The notes below the pieces were generated by a model. It saw only the letters and a list, made by a program, of their open reading frames with translations, was not told the origin of the DNA and searched no databases. From assembly GCF_003797125.1 (NCBI RefSeq), contig NZ_RKKE01000001.1, positions 992,001 through 1,056,000 of the forward strand: a stretch of DNA of 64,000 nucleotides. Reading direction: 5' to 3'. This stretch comes from Shewanella frigidimarina. Lineage in GTDB: Bacteria; Pseudomonadota; Gammaproteobacteria; Enterobacterales; Shewanellaceae. A program made the translations under genes and the position numbers. Numbering within the stretch: the first letter of the stretch is position 1; every line of letters begins with the position of its first letter. Positions 9,819-19,091 of this stretch are shown here, in pieces.

Positions 9819-11027
9819 TTAAACCTCTAACTTAGCAAGCACCTTAGTGCCCACTTTAAAGCTGCTTAAAGGGCGCTTAACAATTTGGATTAAGCTCGGT
9901 CGACCTCTTTGCTCACTAACAATAGGCAATACATACACAAAACCGTCTTTTTCAAAGGCGATATTGGCAGCTGATTTAGCCAATTGACTGCTATCATTGA
10001 TAAACCAAATATCACCTTGTTGTGAAATAGCAGATGAAGGTAACTGCCATAAATTGCTTAATGATTTACCGTTAATATGTGCTTTAACAAAGGTGCCAGG
10101 ATACAGATCCGTTGTTTGTGCCAGTGGGTTGTCGACCACCACAATTAATGAACGTTGGCGGCTAGTTTGAGTTAAATGTTGCTCGACACGTTCAATGTAA
10201 CCTTGCCATTGATGAAGACCATCGGCGCTGAACAAAGTCACATCCCACGGCGCTTTAACCAGCTGTGCATTATCAAACTCAGGTAGGTTTTGCCATTGCA
10301 GTTCAGACAGCGGTACGCTAATTTCAACTTCGGCTACGCTGTATAAAGTGCCAAGTTGGCTGCCTGTTTGCACGTAACTGCCAGGCTGAATATCGCGGCT
10401 CACCACCAGCGCATCAAACGGTGCGGTAATGTTGGTATAACTTAGATCTTGTTGCGCTTTTTTAAGCGCTTGTTTGGCATTTTCTAATGCTGCGGTGGCT
10501 TGAGCCAGTTGCGGAGTTCTTAATACTAGTGGAGAAGCTGGCTCGCCAGACAAACCTGAACGAAGCCATTCTGCTTTAGCTTGCTCACCTTGGCGTTGTT
10601 CTTCTAATAAATCGAGTTCCGCTTGAGCAACATCGGTTTGTGCTTGGGTTAACGCTTGTTGATAACTGGTGTCGTTAATTTTGCCTAACAAAGCCCCTTT
10701 TTTGATCACCTGTCCTGACTCAAATTGACGATTAACCTGTCTGATTTTGCCACTGACTTCGGCGCTAAGTGTTAGCTCATAACGCGGCCTTGCTTCACCA
10801 AATCCAACTACTTCTGCTTGATATTCTTGGCCATTAACCACAACAACGCCCACTTGCGGCAATAGTGATACCGCCGCGCTAGTCGTGACAGGTTTGACAG
10901 ACAGTTCAGCAGCAGGCGCTTTTTTATTCGCTGGCGGCGCTAACTGCGACGCGGTATAGCCTAACGCAACGGCAATACTGCCCAGTGACAATACAGTGAC
11001 GATGACGTTTACACGGTTAAGCTTCAT
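9819..11027 (-). CDS. RND efflux periplasmic membrane fusion protein (HlyD/AcrA-like)
   Basis: This 402-residue adaptor has an N-terminal membrane anchor (about residues 8-27). It continues with a biotinyl-lipoyl half-motif, a coiled-coil hairpin rich in Q, A and E (about 120-200), the second lipoyl half and beta-barrel domains. It bridges the inner-membrane pump to the outer-membrane channel. Its ATG at 11025-11027 overlaps the end of the upstream channel gene by 11 bases and has GGAG upstream, which indicates translational coupling. No lipobox cysteine is present, so anchoring should be by the N-terminal helix. Confidence 0.92.
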   Translation of the reverse strand: MKLNRVNVIVTVLSLGSIAVALGYTASQLAPPANKKAPAAELSVKPVTTSAAVSLLPQVGVVVVNGQEYQAEVVGFGEARPRYELTLSAEVSGKIRQVNRQFESGQVIKKGALLGKINDTSYQQALTQAQTDVAQAELDLLEEQRQGEQAKAEWLRSGLSGEPASPLVLRTPQLAQATAALENAKQALKKAQQDLSYTNITAPFDALVVSRDIQPGSYVQTGSQLGTLYSVAEVEISVPLSELQWQNLPEFDNAQLVKAPWDVTLFSADGLHQWQGYIERVEQHLTQTSRQRSLIVVVDNPLAQTTDLYPGTFVKAHINGKSLSNLWQLPSSAISQQGDIWFINDSSQLAKSAANIAFEKDGFVYVLPIVSEQRGRPSLIQIVKRPLSSFKVGTKVLAKLEV

Positions 11028-12423
11028 GCGAGACTCCTAGACCTAGCGCTAAGCCTAAATCAATTCGGTTTATGAGACGGTTGTAAATGGTAGTAACAAG
11101 TTGCGCTTCAACATCAAAGGTTTGCTGTTGCACGGTCAGTAAATCAAAAATATCGACTAAGCCTTGGCGGTACTTTTGCTCATAACTGACAAAGCTGCGC
11201 TGAACACTAAGCTGCGCGTCGGTTAAGTGCTGTTGTTGTTTGGCGAGGGAATACTCTTGGCCAACGCTATTTTCGACCTCGTTGACCGCATTTAATAAGG
11301 TTTCTTGGTATACCCAATAACGCTGCTCAGTAGTTAACTTCGCTAACTCAGCTTGTGATGATAATTTGCCACCTTGGAACAAGGGCGCAGATAATTGCCC
11401 CAGCACACTCCATAACGGTCCGGTGAGTAATGCATCTGTTGGCGACTGCGCCATGTCGGTTAAACTGGCTGATAAACTGATCGACGGCAACATAGCCTTA
11501 TAGGCGGCATCGGTACGTAATGCTTCGGCTTCAATATTGTAAAATGCAGTTTTAATATCAGGACGTTGACTTAGATTTTGTTGCCCCAGTGAACTAATAG
11601 GATTCAACACTGCAGGAAATGCAGCAGCAATGTTTACCGCTAAATCGTTGCCGGTCCATTGCCCTGTAAGCAAGGTCAAATCACGCTTGCTTTGGGCAAG
11701 CTGTTGTTGATAATCGGCTAAGGTAGCTTGTGTACTGGCGACACTAGTATTGGCATTATCGAGATTTTCTAAACTGCCTAAGCCAACACGATAACGCGCT
11801 AAAATAAGTGCTTTATTGTTGTCTAATACCGTTAAACGCTGGGTTTCAATCGCCACAAGTTGTTGTTTAAGGCTAATGTCTAACCAACTGCGCATCACGT
11901 TGGCGGCGACTAAGTCTTGCGCGCTTTGAAGACTGGCTTGCGTGCTGGCAATGTCTTTTAATGCAGCGTTGCTGCTGTCAGCAATTTTTTGCCATAAATC
12001 CAGCTCCCAACTCACGGTAATATCAGTGGTATAACTGTCATCGCTGTCTTCGGTTGAAGTGCCGCTAAAGCTGGCCTCTACTGACGGCAAACGGCTAGCA
12101 GAAGTAATACCGTGTTGGGCATAGGCCATTTTCAATGCCACTACGCTTTGTTGCAAACTAGGGTTATTCTGCAGAGCAGCAAATATAAAGCTCTGCAACT
12201 CAGGCACATTAACCAAGTCAGTTAAACGCGCTATCGATTGTGTCGGCACATCTTGTGTCTTTGAGGCCAGCAGCAACTGCTCAATTAAACGTTGGCTAGT
12301 ATCCGCCTCAGCTTGACTGGCTCGGTCAGCGTAATTGACATTCTCGACAGTACTGCAGCCCAACAAGCTCACTATAATCAGTGCCAACATTGCGTGTCGT
12401 CGCGCCGGTTTTACCATCATCAA
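11017..12423 (-). CDS. Outer-membrane efflux channel lipoprotein (TolC/NodT family)
   Basis: This 468-residue outer-membrane factor is made of two repeated efflux-protein domains rich in alanine, glutamine and leucine helices. The N-terminus carries a lipoprotein signal with lipobox LLGC near residue 23, as in OprM/NodT channels. It is the first gene of the operon, and the membrane fusion protein and RND pump follow with an overlap and a 3-base gap. Its promoter region holds the direct repeat described separately. Confidence 0.9.
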   Translation of the reverse strand: MMMVKPARRHAMLALIIVSLLGCSTVENVNYADRASQAEADTSQRLIEQLLLASKTQDVPTQSIARLTDLVNVPELQSFIFAALQNNPSLQQSVVALKMAYAQHGITSASRLPSVEASFSGTSTEDSDDSYTTDITVSWELDLWQKIADSSNAALKDIASTQASLQSAQDLVAANVMRSWLDISLKQQLVAIETQRLTVLDNNKALILARYRVGLGSLENLDNANTSVASTQATLADYQQQLAQSKRDLTLLTGQWTGNDLAVNIAAAFPAVLNPISSLGQQNLSQRPDIKTAFYNIEAEALRTDAAYKAMLPSISLSASLTDMAQSPTDALLTGPLWSVLGQLSAPLFQGGKLSSQAELAKLTTEQRYWVYQETLLNAVNEVENSVGQEYSLAKQQQHLTDAQLSVQRSFVSYEQKYRQGLVDIFDLLTVQQQTFDVEAQLVTTIYNRLINRIDLGLALGLGVSHEA

Positions 12424-12478
12424 CTGCTTCTCCCAACTTGTGTATTACACAATAATGGAACAAGCATACCCATGTACG

Positions 12479-12496
12479 GGTTAAGGAGAGGTTAAG
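12479..12496 (-). promoter_or_regulatory. PmrA/QseB-type direct repeat at the efflux operon promoter
   Basis: On the minus strand the sequence contains CTTAACC twice with an 11-bp period (CTTAA-N6-CTTAA). This spacing is typical for tandem OmpR-family winged-helix binding. It lies 56-73 bases upstream of the first gene and about 12 bases ahead of a TATGCT that could serve as -10. It would therefore overlap the -35 region, as in activator-dependent promoters. Confidence 0.6.
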
Positions 12497-12618
12497 ATGG
12501 GGGGATAGAACTTGGGTATAACCTGTAAAGTAGATAAATAAAACCAAACAGGCAATTGAAAGATGTATCTTCATTGTCATAGCAACCAATATAAATAACG
12601 GTGCTATTTGTTTGCTTT

Positions 12619-13071
12619 CTATTTCATATTTTTAATTATATTTCTACTTTCTAGATCTATTGAATACACCTGACTATAAATTTTTTTAATTAGATCAACC
12701 AAATCACCACTACTTTTATCATCACGTTTTTGGCTTACCCATACATTAGACAAGGTCAGAATGAGTCTTTCCGCTTGGTTTAAATTGATTGTTTGAGATA
12801 ATTTTATAAATAAAAGTTGGCAACTGATAATTAAGCATTTAAAAACCAGCTCATTTTTTAGTGGGCTTTCTGTATCTTGGCTTTCTTTTGTTAACCATTG
12901 AGGTTCACCCTCAATATACACTAACGCAGCAATTAAGTTAGCCACCGTCTTTATATCAGTGGCACCATTAAACAACTGCATGATTTCCTCTGAGCGCTGA
13001 AAACTTAATAATAAGCTATAACCCAGATCGGCCTTATGCCACTGCTGTACTATTGCTTGAAGAAATGCCAT
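12619..13071 (-). CDS. dmsH: DmsH-like accessory protein of extracellular DMSO reductase operon
   Basis: This 150-residue cytoplasmic protein is predicted to be helical and has no signal peptide or recognisable catalytic motif. It is the last gene of the dms operon, 10 bases after dmsG. The S. oneidensis operon is dmsEFABGH and the final gene there encodes a small protein of unknown role, so I assign it by position. It lacks the iron-sulfur or heme motifs of its neighbours. A role in maturation, targeting or chaperoning is plausible but unproven. Confidence 0.65.
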   Translation of the reverse strand: MAFLQAIVQQWHKADLGYSLLLSFQRSEEIMQLFNGATDIKTVANLIAALVYIEGEPQWLTKESQDTESPLKNELVFKCLIISCQLLFIKLSQTINLNQAERLILTLSNVWVSQKRDDKSSGDLVDLIKKIYSQVYSIDLESRNIIKNMK

Positions 13072-13081
13072 ATATATTAAC

Positions 13082-13747
13082 CTATCGATAAATAGCTATT
13101 CGTTTTGGTTTAAGTTCGAATGTTTTTTCAAGATACAAAAGGTATTCTTTGGCCAAAATAGAGAACGCTTTGTAATAATCTGTTTCAGCATGGGAATAGG
13201 CTAGATCTAAACATCGGTAAGCCCAAGGTAGCAAATGTTGCTCCAGTAACTCATCTATCGCTTTTTGAAAGTACGGATTTTGAGGTTCTTCCATCGCTTT
13301 GTTCAACAAGAATGACAGCACAGCAAAAATTAACCCAATATGATCCAGAGGTTCATTGGTTCTCATGCCGATATTAATGTCGTTAGCAGCATAAAACTGT
13401 TTTAACGTAACGGTGCTAAAGTCATTAAGTAACTGTGAAGAACTGGTATAAGCAGACCCCCAAGGTGCAGCTAAAGGTGTACCTGGGCCGTAAAATAGCA
13501 TGCCATAGTCGAGCTTAAGCTTAATTAACTCTTCCTCCTCACCTTCCCATTGAGCAAGATAAGTTTTTAGGTGCGTTAATCCTTTATGGTTGGTATCGGT
13601 TGATAATAGCTGAGGCCAGTTCTCGACAATCTCTTGATGTTTAAAGGTATTGATTACATCCGACTCTGGATAAATAGTCAGTACAGAATGCAATACATTA
13701 GCAACTGCTTGTAAATCTTGAGTATTTTCAATATTCATATCGTTCAC
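13082..13747 (-). CDS. dmsG: TorD/DmsD-family molybdoenzyme chaperone (DmsG)
   Basis: This 221-residue all-helical cytoplasmic protein is of the TorD/DmsD/NarJ family. It contains the family-typical stretch LFYGPGTPLAAPWGSAY and a later region of the type EPLDHIGLIF (E-P-x-D-H), which I take as the chaperone signature. Such proteins bind the twin-arginine leader of the catalytic subunit and hold it until the molybdenum cofactor is inserted, and here the client should be DmsA. The frame opens with a GTG at 13747. An ATG four codons in (13738) is an equally possible start, and neither has a strong ribosome binding site. A perfect palindrome separates it from dmsB. Confidence 0.85.
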   Translation of the reverse strand: MNDMNIENTQDLQAVANVLHSVLTIYPESDVINTFKHQEIVENWPQLLSTDTNHKGLTHLKTYLAQWEGEEEELIKLKLDYGMLFYGPGTPLAAPWGSAYTSSSQLLNDFSTVTLKQFYAANDINIGMRTNEPLDHIGLIFAVLSFLLNKAMEEPQNPYFQKAIDELLEQHLLPWAYRCLDLAYSHAETDYYKAFSILAKEYLLYLEKTFELKPKRIAIYR

Positions 13748-13775
13748 ATTTACTTATAAATTTAAGTAGGATGAA

Positions 13776-13801
13776 AGGGTGTAATAAGCTTATTACACCC
13801 T
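13776..13801. repeat. Perfect 26-bp palindrome between dmsB and dmsG
   Basis: The 13-base arm AGGGTGTAATAAG is followed directly by its exact reverse complement. Only three T residues follow on the transcribed strand. It could be a partial terminator or an RNA-processing or stabilising hairpin that sets the ratio between structural (EFAB) and accessory (GH) gene products. Confidence 0.7.
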
Positions 13802-13812
13802 GTATTGACTAA

Positions 13813-14490
13813 TTATACTTCTCGAACGTTTAGGATCCGACCCGTGCTTGCACCAACAGGTTGGGCCTTCTTTGATGCCTTAACAATTAAGTTAGGTGAG
13901 GTAATCGATTCAGAAGGTAATGGCGCAAAGTGGCCATCGCCGTTACCGTATTTAGCTCGTAGGTTTTCCATAGTATCGAAGTCCAGTGCTCGTAAAGGGC
14001 ATGACTCAACACAAATCGGTTTTTTACCTTCTGCTAATCTATCGAAACAACCATCACATTTGGTCATGACTTTGCGTTCAATATCAATCTGCGGCGCATC
14101 GTATGGGCAAGCTCTTGAACAGCTTTCACAGCCAATACATAACGACTCTTGAACCAGTACCAGCCCGTCTTCCTTTCTTTTATGCATAGCACCAGTCGGG
14201 CAGGCTTTTACACACACAGGTTCGTTACAATGGTTACAACCTACAGATGCGTAGTAAGCAAATACATTTTGCTCGTAACTTTCATCGCCATTTTGATCCC
14301 ATGAACCACCACCGTATTCATAAACACGGCGCCATAACATACCAGGCATTGCCGATACGCCTTGATTAGCAACATCATCCTTGCTACGCGTTTTGCCAAC
14401 CATTCGGTCTTTACAGGCAATATGGCAAGTTTTACAGCCGGTGCATTTGCTGCTATCGAAATAAAATCCTAATTGAGTTTCTTGTGTCAT
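13813..14490 (-). CDS. dmsB: DMSO reductase iron-sulfur subunit DmsB
   Basis: This 225-residue ferredoxin-like electron-transfer subunit has four cysteine groups for 4Fe-4S clusters. They are CTGCKTCHIAC near the N-terminus, CNHCNEPVCVKACP, CIGCESCSRACP, and CDGCF paired with CVESCP. There is no signal peptide, so it should be exported by hitchhiking with Tat-targeted DmsA. It takes electrons from the decaheme cytochrome DmsE and passes them to the molybdenum site of DmsA. The dmsA stop is 13 bases upstream, consistent with co-transcription. Confidence 0.93.
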   Translation of the reverse strand: MTQETQLGFYFDSSKCTGCKTCHIACKDRMVGKTRSKDDVANQGVSAMPGMLWRRVYEYGGGSWDQNGDESYEQNVFAYYASVGCNHCNEPVCVKACPTGAMHKRKEDGLVLVQESLCIGCESCSRACPYDAPQIDIERKVMTKCDGCFDRLAEGKKPICVESCPLRALDFDTMENLRAKYGNGDGHFAPLPSESITSPNLIVKASKKAQPVGASTGRILNVREV

Positions 14491-14503
14491 TTTAATTTAC
14501 CCC

Positions 14504-17050
14504 TCAAGCCTTAACTACCTGAACACGATTGGTGTGCTGCGGATTTCCCTTTGATACAGGGGAAGGATGATATTTTGTCAGTGTATTAATACAGCCTCCA
14601 ATATCCACAATATGACCAGATGGCCCCACTTTTCCACTCGCATCTGGTTTATACCAAGCACCTTGTCCTAAAGAGCACACACCAGGAGTCACTCTAGGAG
14701 TCAGTTTTACAGGCAGTTCTATTGTTCCTCTACCGTTATAAACATAAACCGTATCGCCATCAGATAATCCTCGAGCTGATGCATCTTTCGGGTTCATCCA
14801 TACCGCATCTTCTACGGCTTCCCGTAACCATGGGACATTATGGTAACTTGAATGAGTTCGACCTTTAGTGTGATAACCACATAACTGTAATGGATAGCCT
14901 GCATCAATAGTGTCTTGATCTTGATAGCCGTCCCAAGTCACCACATATTGAGGTAATGGAGTAATTTGGTCTCCTGTAGGCAAAGACCAAGTGGCCGCTT
15001 TGCGTGCAAGTGATAATGAGAAAATCTCAAATTTCCCAGAAATTGTCGGTCTAGGATTCGCAACTGGATCTTGAATATAAGACTCAAATGCAACCACTGA
15101 TGAAGACATATATTTACGGAAAACCCCGACTTTCTGAGCTTCTTCATAGGTATCTGGCATATCAACATCGGCATTCATCGCCTTGGTTTGTTGATAAAGC
15201 TTTTCACACCATTGTTGACCCGTTAGCCCTTCAGTGTATTCAGCGCCATTGCCCATCGCGTTAGCAATACCAGCACAAATCTCATACATAGATTGTGATT
15301 CACCTAACGGCTTCAATGAGGTGCTCATAAATGTTGCATAGGCCATTTGACCCGATGCATATGAATCATTGGCATAATCCACCGACTCTAGCCAAGTGCT
15401 ATCTGGCAATAAGTAATCAGCAAATTTAGCTGAAGGCGTCATCCAGCAATCACTCACAATAATCAGTTCACACATGCTGTCATCTTCGAGGATTTGGGCT
15501 GTGCCGTTACTGTCTGAATGTTGATTCACTAAAGCATTACCAGCACAGTTGATAATTGCCTTAATGTTTGTGCCTAATGTTGCAGGATTATTATCGACTC
15601 GTTCTTGACTGCCACTAGAAGCAAAACGAACACCGTCTGTTGTTCCACTAAACTCTTCACCACGCACAACGGCATCTGACCATGTGAAAACAGGGATAGT
15701 CACGTCTACAGGGTTGCTCCCAGTAGGCATTCCCGAAACACCAAAACTATAACTTGACGGCATGGCACCGCTATTTACACCCGCACGGCCTATTTTTCCG
15801 GTCATAATGGCTAGGGTATACACGGCTCGAGTAGCTTGGTCGCCGTTTGCATGACGGCTAATACCTGCACCAGCAGAAATATAGGGCGCTTCAGCGGCCA
15901 TAATAGCGGTAGCTAGTTGTTCAATTTTATTTGCTGGAACGCCGCAGACTACGGCAGCCCAAGCTGGTGTTTTCGCTCCTTCTGATACAAATATACCCTG
16001 GCCCATAATATAGTCATGGTAGTTTTGTGCTGGGTCGATATATTCAGCGTGTGAAGCAATGAACGGATCGGCATTTAGCGTAACAGACGCCTTAGTGTTC
16101 ACTAACGATGCTTCGTCATAACCTACTGCATATTTATCTAAAAACGGTTTGGCATGTTGATCAACCCAACCACTACTTATCATCTGATAAATAACCGCTT
16201 CAATTAACGCTGCATCAGTGCCAGGGCGAATAGCAAGCCACTCATCTTCATTACCACGCATTGAATCTGTGTATCTGGGTTCAACCATCCAAACTTTGAT
16301 GTTCTTTTTATTACTTTCTAAAGATTTAACAAAGTCATAGCCTTCGCCACTACCACTCATGCGTATCTCATTTGGATTAAATCCAAAACCAACAAATAAA
16401 TCAGAGTTAACTATTTCGCTTAACGAACTACCACCAATGCTATCCCATTGATCGCCATAAGTAGCCATACACGCTGGATACACTCCAGCCCATGAATAAT
16501 CCCAATGGTGGTCTAGAAAACCGCCATTTAAATTCAATAATCGACCCCAAGTAGCAGTATTCGATGAGAAGCCATAATAAGCGCCTGTACCGTAATGCAT
16601 GTAAATTGATTCAGGCCCGTAGTTATCTTTAATGGCTTGTAATTTTGTGCCTATTTCTGAATAGGCTTGTTCCCAACTGATAGGGACAAATTTTGCTTCA
16701 CCTCTTTTACCAACACGTTTCATTGGAGAACGTAGTCGGTCTGTTGCATAGGTTCTTTGACGAAGTGAGCGTCCACGAGGACAGGCTCGAGCTTGATGGT
16801 TTACACCATATTCATCAGTCGTCTCATGGTCAGTTTCAATTCGGGTGATAACACCGTCTTTACTGAATACTTTAATAGGGCAATTTGAACCACAGTTTAC
16901 TAAGCACGCAGACCAGTTAAGCTGTTCAAGCGAACTTTCTGGTACTTCTGGTGGCACTACATTGATTTCTTTCGCACTATCTTCACACCCAGTGATAGTT
17001 GCTGCAGCGCCAAGTGCTGCACTCATTTTTAAGAAATTTCTACGTTCCAT
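14504..17050 (-). CDS. dmsA: DMSO reductase molybdopterin catalytic subunit DmsA
   Basis: This 848-residue enzyme of the DMSO reductase (Mo-bisPGD) family reduces dimethyl sulfoxide to dimethyl sulfide. The N-terminus MERRNFLK is a twin-arginine signal and is followed by a lipobox ITGC (Cys22), so the protein should be a Tat-exported lipoprotein. This fits the outer-surface location known for the Shewanella enzyme. Cysteines 49, 53, 57 and 90 form the 4Fe-4S site. The molybdopterin oxidoreductase domain follows and the dinucleotide-binding domain is at the C-terminus (from about 725). It is third in the dmsEFABGH operon. Length agrees with the S. oneidensis homologue as I remember it. Confidence 0.94.
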   Translation of the reverse strand: MERRNFLKMSAALGAAATITGCEDSAKEINVVPPEVPESSLEQLNWSACLVNCGSNCPIKVFSKDGVITRIETDHETTDEYGVNHQARACPRGRSLRQRTYATDRLRSPMKRVGKRGEAKFVPISWEQAYSEIGTKLQAIKDNYGPESIYMHYGTGAYYGFSSNTATWGRLLNLNGGFLDHHWDYSWAGVYPACMATYGDQWDSIGGSSLSEIVNSDLFVGFGFNPNEIRMSGSGEGYDFVKSLESNKKNIKVWMVEPRYTDSMRGNEDEWLAIRPGTDAALIEAVIYQMISSGWVDQHAKPFLDKYAVGYDEASLVNTKASVTLNADPFIASHAEYIDPAQNYHDYIMGQGIFVSEGAKTPAWAAVVCGVPANKIEQLATAIMAAEAPYISAGAGISRHANGDQATRAVYTLAIMTGKIGRAGVNSGAMPSSYSFGVSGMPTGSNPVDVTIPVFTWSDAVVRGEEFSGTTDGVRFASSGSQERVDNNPATLGTNIKAIINCAGNALVNQHSDSNGTAQILEDDSMCELIIVSDCWMTPSAKFADYLLPDSTWLESVDYANDSYASGQMAYATFMSTSLKPLGESQSMYEICAGIANAMGNGAEYTEGLTGQQWCEKLYQQTKAMNADVDMPDTYEEAQKVGVFRKYMSSSVVAFESYIQDPVANPRPTISGKFEIFSLSLARKAATWSLPTGDQITPLPQYVVTWDGYQDQDTIDAGYPLQLCGYHTKGRTHSSYHNVPWLREAVEDAVWMNPKDASARGLSDGDTVYVYNGRGTIELPVKLTPRVTPGVCSLGQGAWYKPDASGKVGPSGHIVDIGGCINTLTKYHPSPVSKGNPQHTNRVQVVKA

Positions 17051-17082
17051 TTCTATATCCTCGCGTAGTATTTACGATACGT

Positions 17083-19077
17083 TTAATGCAATTTGTAGCT
17101 AAATGACAACATCACTTGGTGTGCGTTATAGTCATGGTTTATATCTTGAAGTGTTATTAGTCCGGGTATACTTACAATCCCAATAGATGCAGCATCGGTA
17201 TCGTAATAACGCTCGTATTGATAACTGAGTTTTAGTGCCATTTGTGGGTTTAATGCATAATCAGCATAGACACTGGCACTGTGGTTATAACTGTAATAGT
17301 CACCATATGGACGACTATCATCAACACTCACATTGGTATTACTAGTTGAATTAGCAAATAGATAATCCATACCTATTATTAATTTATCTTGCATTAAGCC
17401 ACTATAATTAATCCCAGCACCAATATTAATAAACTCATCTTCTATATCTGAGTACCAATATGAATTGCTGACTTGACTACCGGCTTGCGATGAATTAATC
17501 CATTGCTGCCCAATAAACCCATAAGTATCAACATGGTCATTTATATGGATACTTATGTTTATGTCATAACCATAATCTTCTGAATCTAATAAACCGACAT
17601 CCGTATCTTTATATTCATCCTTGGCATATCGAGAAGTAATATCGACATTCATCCAATCATTAGGTGTATGAGTTAATTTTAATTCATAGGCATTACGAAT
17701 TCGGTCAGCCAAATAATACTTTCTTAACACAGCGTTTTCTTCTGAGGCTGTTAATATATCTGATTCATATTTAGATCCATCTCTACTAGCATACTCAGAC
17801 TTTACATTAATATTAAACATTTCAAACTTACGGATATTTAATTTCGCCCATAAGGTGTCGTCTTGAGTTGTTTCACGTTCACTATAATTGCGAGTTATTT
17901 CTTTACTGTCATAACCTGCCTGCAAACGATAACCACTGGCAATTCGATAACTCGCATTTATGCCATAATTTTTACGTTCGTAATCTAAAGGTGTATTTTG
18001 TTTAAATGCACCCGTTAAACTATTGAAGTTATATTGAGCAAACTCTGCGGTCGAACTCTGATTATCTCGCTTGTTATAATCGATGTTGCCACCTAAGCGA
18101 AGTCGATGATTCATCATTGATGTCACTGCAAAACGGCCATCAGTAGTATTAACCTGACCGTCCCAGCTTTGCAGTGGATTACCACTCATTTGAATTAAGT
18201 TTTCATCTTGGATCATGCGACCCGTTGCGACACGTCCACTCATCACAGTCTGGTCAAAGCGGTAATTGCCAGAAAGAGATATTTGATGCGCTTGGCTGTC
18301 TGGTGAAGCAGCATAAACATCGTTTAAATAAGGCAAACTTAAGTCGCTTATTTTATTATTGTAAATGCTTCCTGAGTAACTCAATTCGCTCATCCAGTTA
18401 TCGCCATTAAGACCTATCCCTGCATCCCATTGCGAAGTCGTCGCATTTATCGGTAAGCCAATATTGATAGGGCTAGGCGCAACGATACTGCTTGAGCTGT
18501 GACCGGTTTTCTCTTCTTGGCTGTAACTGATAAAGCTATTGTAAACGTCCTGGTTAAATACCACTCCGACGCCTAATTTCTCTCTTTCTAGCGCTAAGTT
18601 AAACGTATTAACATCAGTACTTGGAGTCAGCATTCCATCGTTATGCCACAACTGGCTATTTACATCACCAGCTTTAATCGTTTTAATTGCAGCGTAATCT
18701 AATACCACCTCATATAAGCCTGAATCACCGATTTGCAAACTAGCAAAGCTATTGTCAAAACCCAATTGATGTGCCGTTATTTTGGCTTGATAGCCAGATT
18801 TATTTTGGAACAAAATATCACTGCTTAACGAACCAATAGCACCATCTTCTGAAGTGCCTAATGTGTTGCCAGCATGCATATCATCAATGTCGTTATAGCC
18901 AAGAGCCACATCGAGATTACCGCTATAACCTGCATTATCACTACAACGGTTACATTCATAATTTCTGGTCTTTACATTACTGGTATTAGCATTACTAACA
19001 CCAAAATTCGCTGCAAAACTGTGTCCAGATACCGCCACCAATATCGATACAGTAATAAGATTGATTCTAAATGACAT
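17083..19077 (-). CDS. dmsF: MtrB/PioB-family outer-membrane beta-barrel DmsF
   Basis: This outer-membrane barrel of about 664 residues belongs to the MtrB/PioB family, which sheathes a decaheme cytochrome so that electrons cross the outer membrane. I set the start at the ATG at 19075-19077. It has GGAGAG upstream and gives a clean signal peptide MSFRINLITVSILVAVSG ending SFA. The open frame extends 27 codons further but overlaps dmsE. The mature N-terminus has the family CxxC (CNRC), and the rest is alternating amphipathic strands ending in SFSYKLH with a hydrophobic/aromatic finish. With DmsE it should place DmsAB on the cell exterior. Confidence 0.92.
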   Translation of the reverse strand: MSFRINLITVSILVAVSGHSFAANFGVSNANTSNVKTRNYECNRCSDNAGYSGNLDVALGYNDIDDMHAGNTLGTSEDGAIGSLSSDILFQNKSGYQAKITAHQLGFDNSFASLQIGDSGLYEVVLDYAAIKTIKAGDVNSQLWHNDGMLTPSTDVNTFNLALEREKLGVGVVFNQDVYNSFISYSQEEKTGHSSSSIVAPSPINIGLPINATTSQWDAGIGLNGDNWMSELSYSGSIYNNKISDLSLPYLNDVYAASPDSQAHQISLSGNYRFDQTVMSGRVATGRMIQDENLIQMSGNPLQSWDGQVNTTDGRFAVTSMMNHRLRLGGNIDYNKRDNQSSTAEFAQYNFNSLTGAFKQNTPLDYERKNYGINASYRIASGYRLQAGYDSKEITRNYSERETTQDDTLWAKLNIRKFEMFNINVKSEYASRDGSKYESDILTASEENAVLRKYYLADRIRNAYELKLTHTPNDWMNVDITSRYAKDEYKDTDVGLLDSEDYGYDINISIHINDHVDTYGFIGQQWINSSQAGSQVSNSYWYSDIEDEFINIGAGINYSGLMQDKLIIGMDYLFANSTSNTNVSVDDSRPYGDYYSYNHSASVYADYALNPQMALKLSYQYERYYDTDAASIGIVSIPGLITLQDINHDYNAHQVMLSFSYKLH

Positions 19078-19091
19078 AATCTTGCTCTCCA

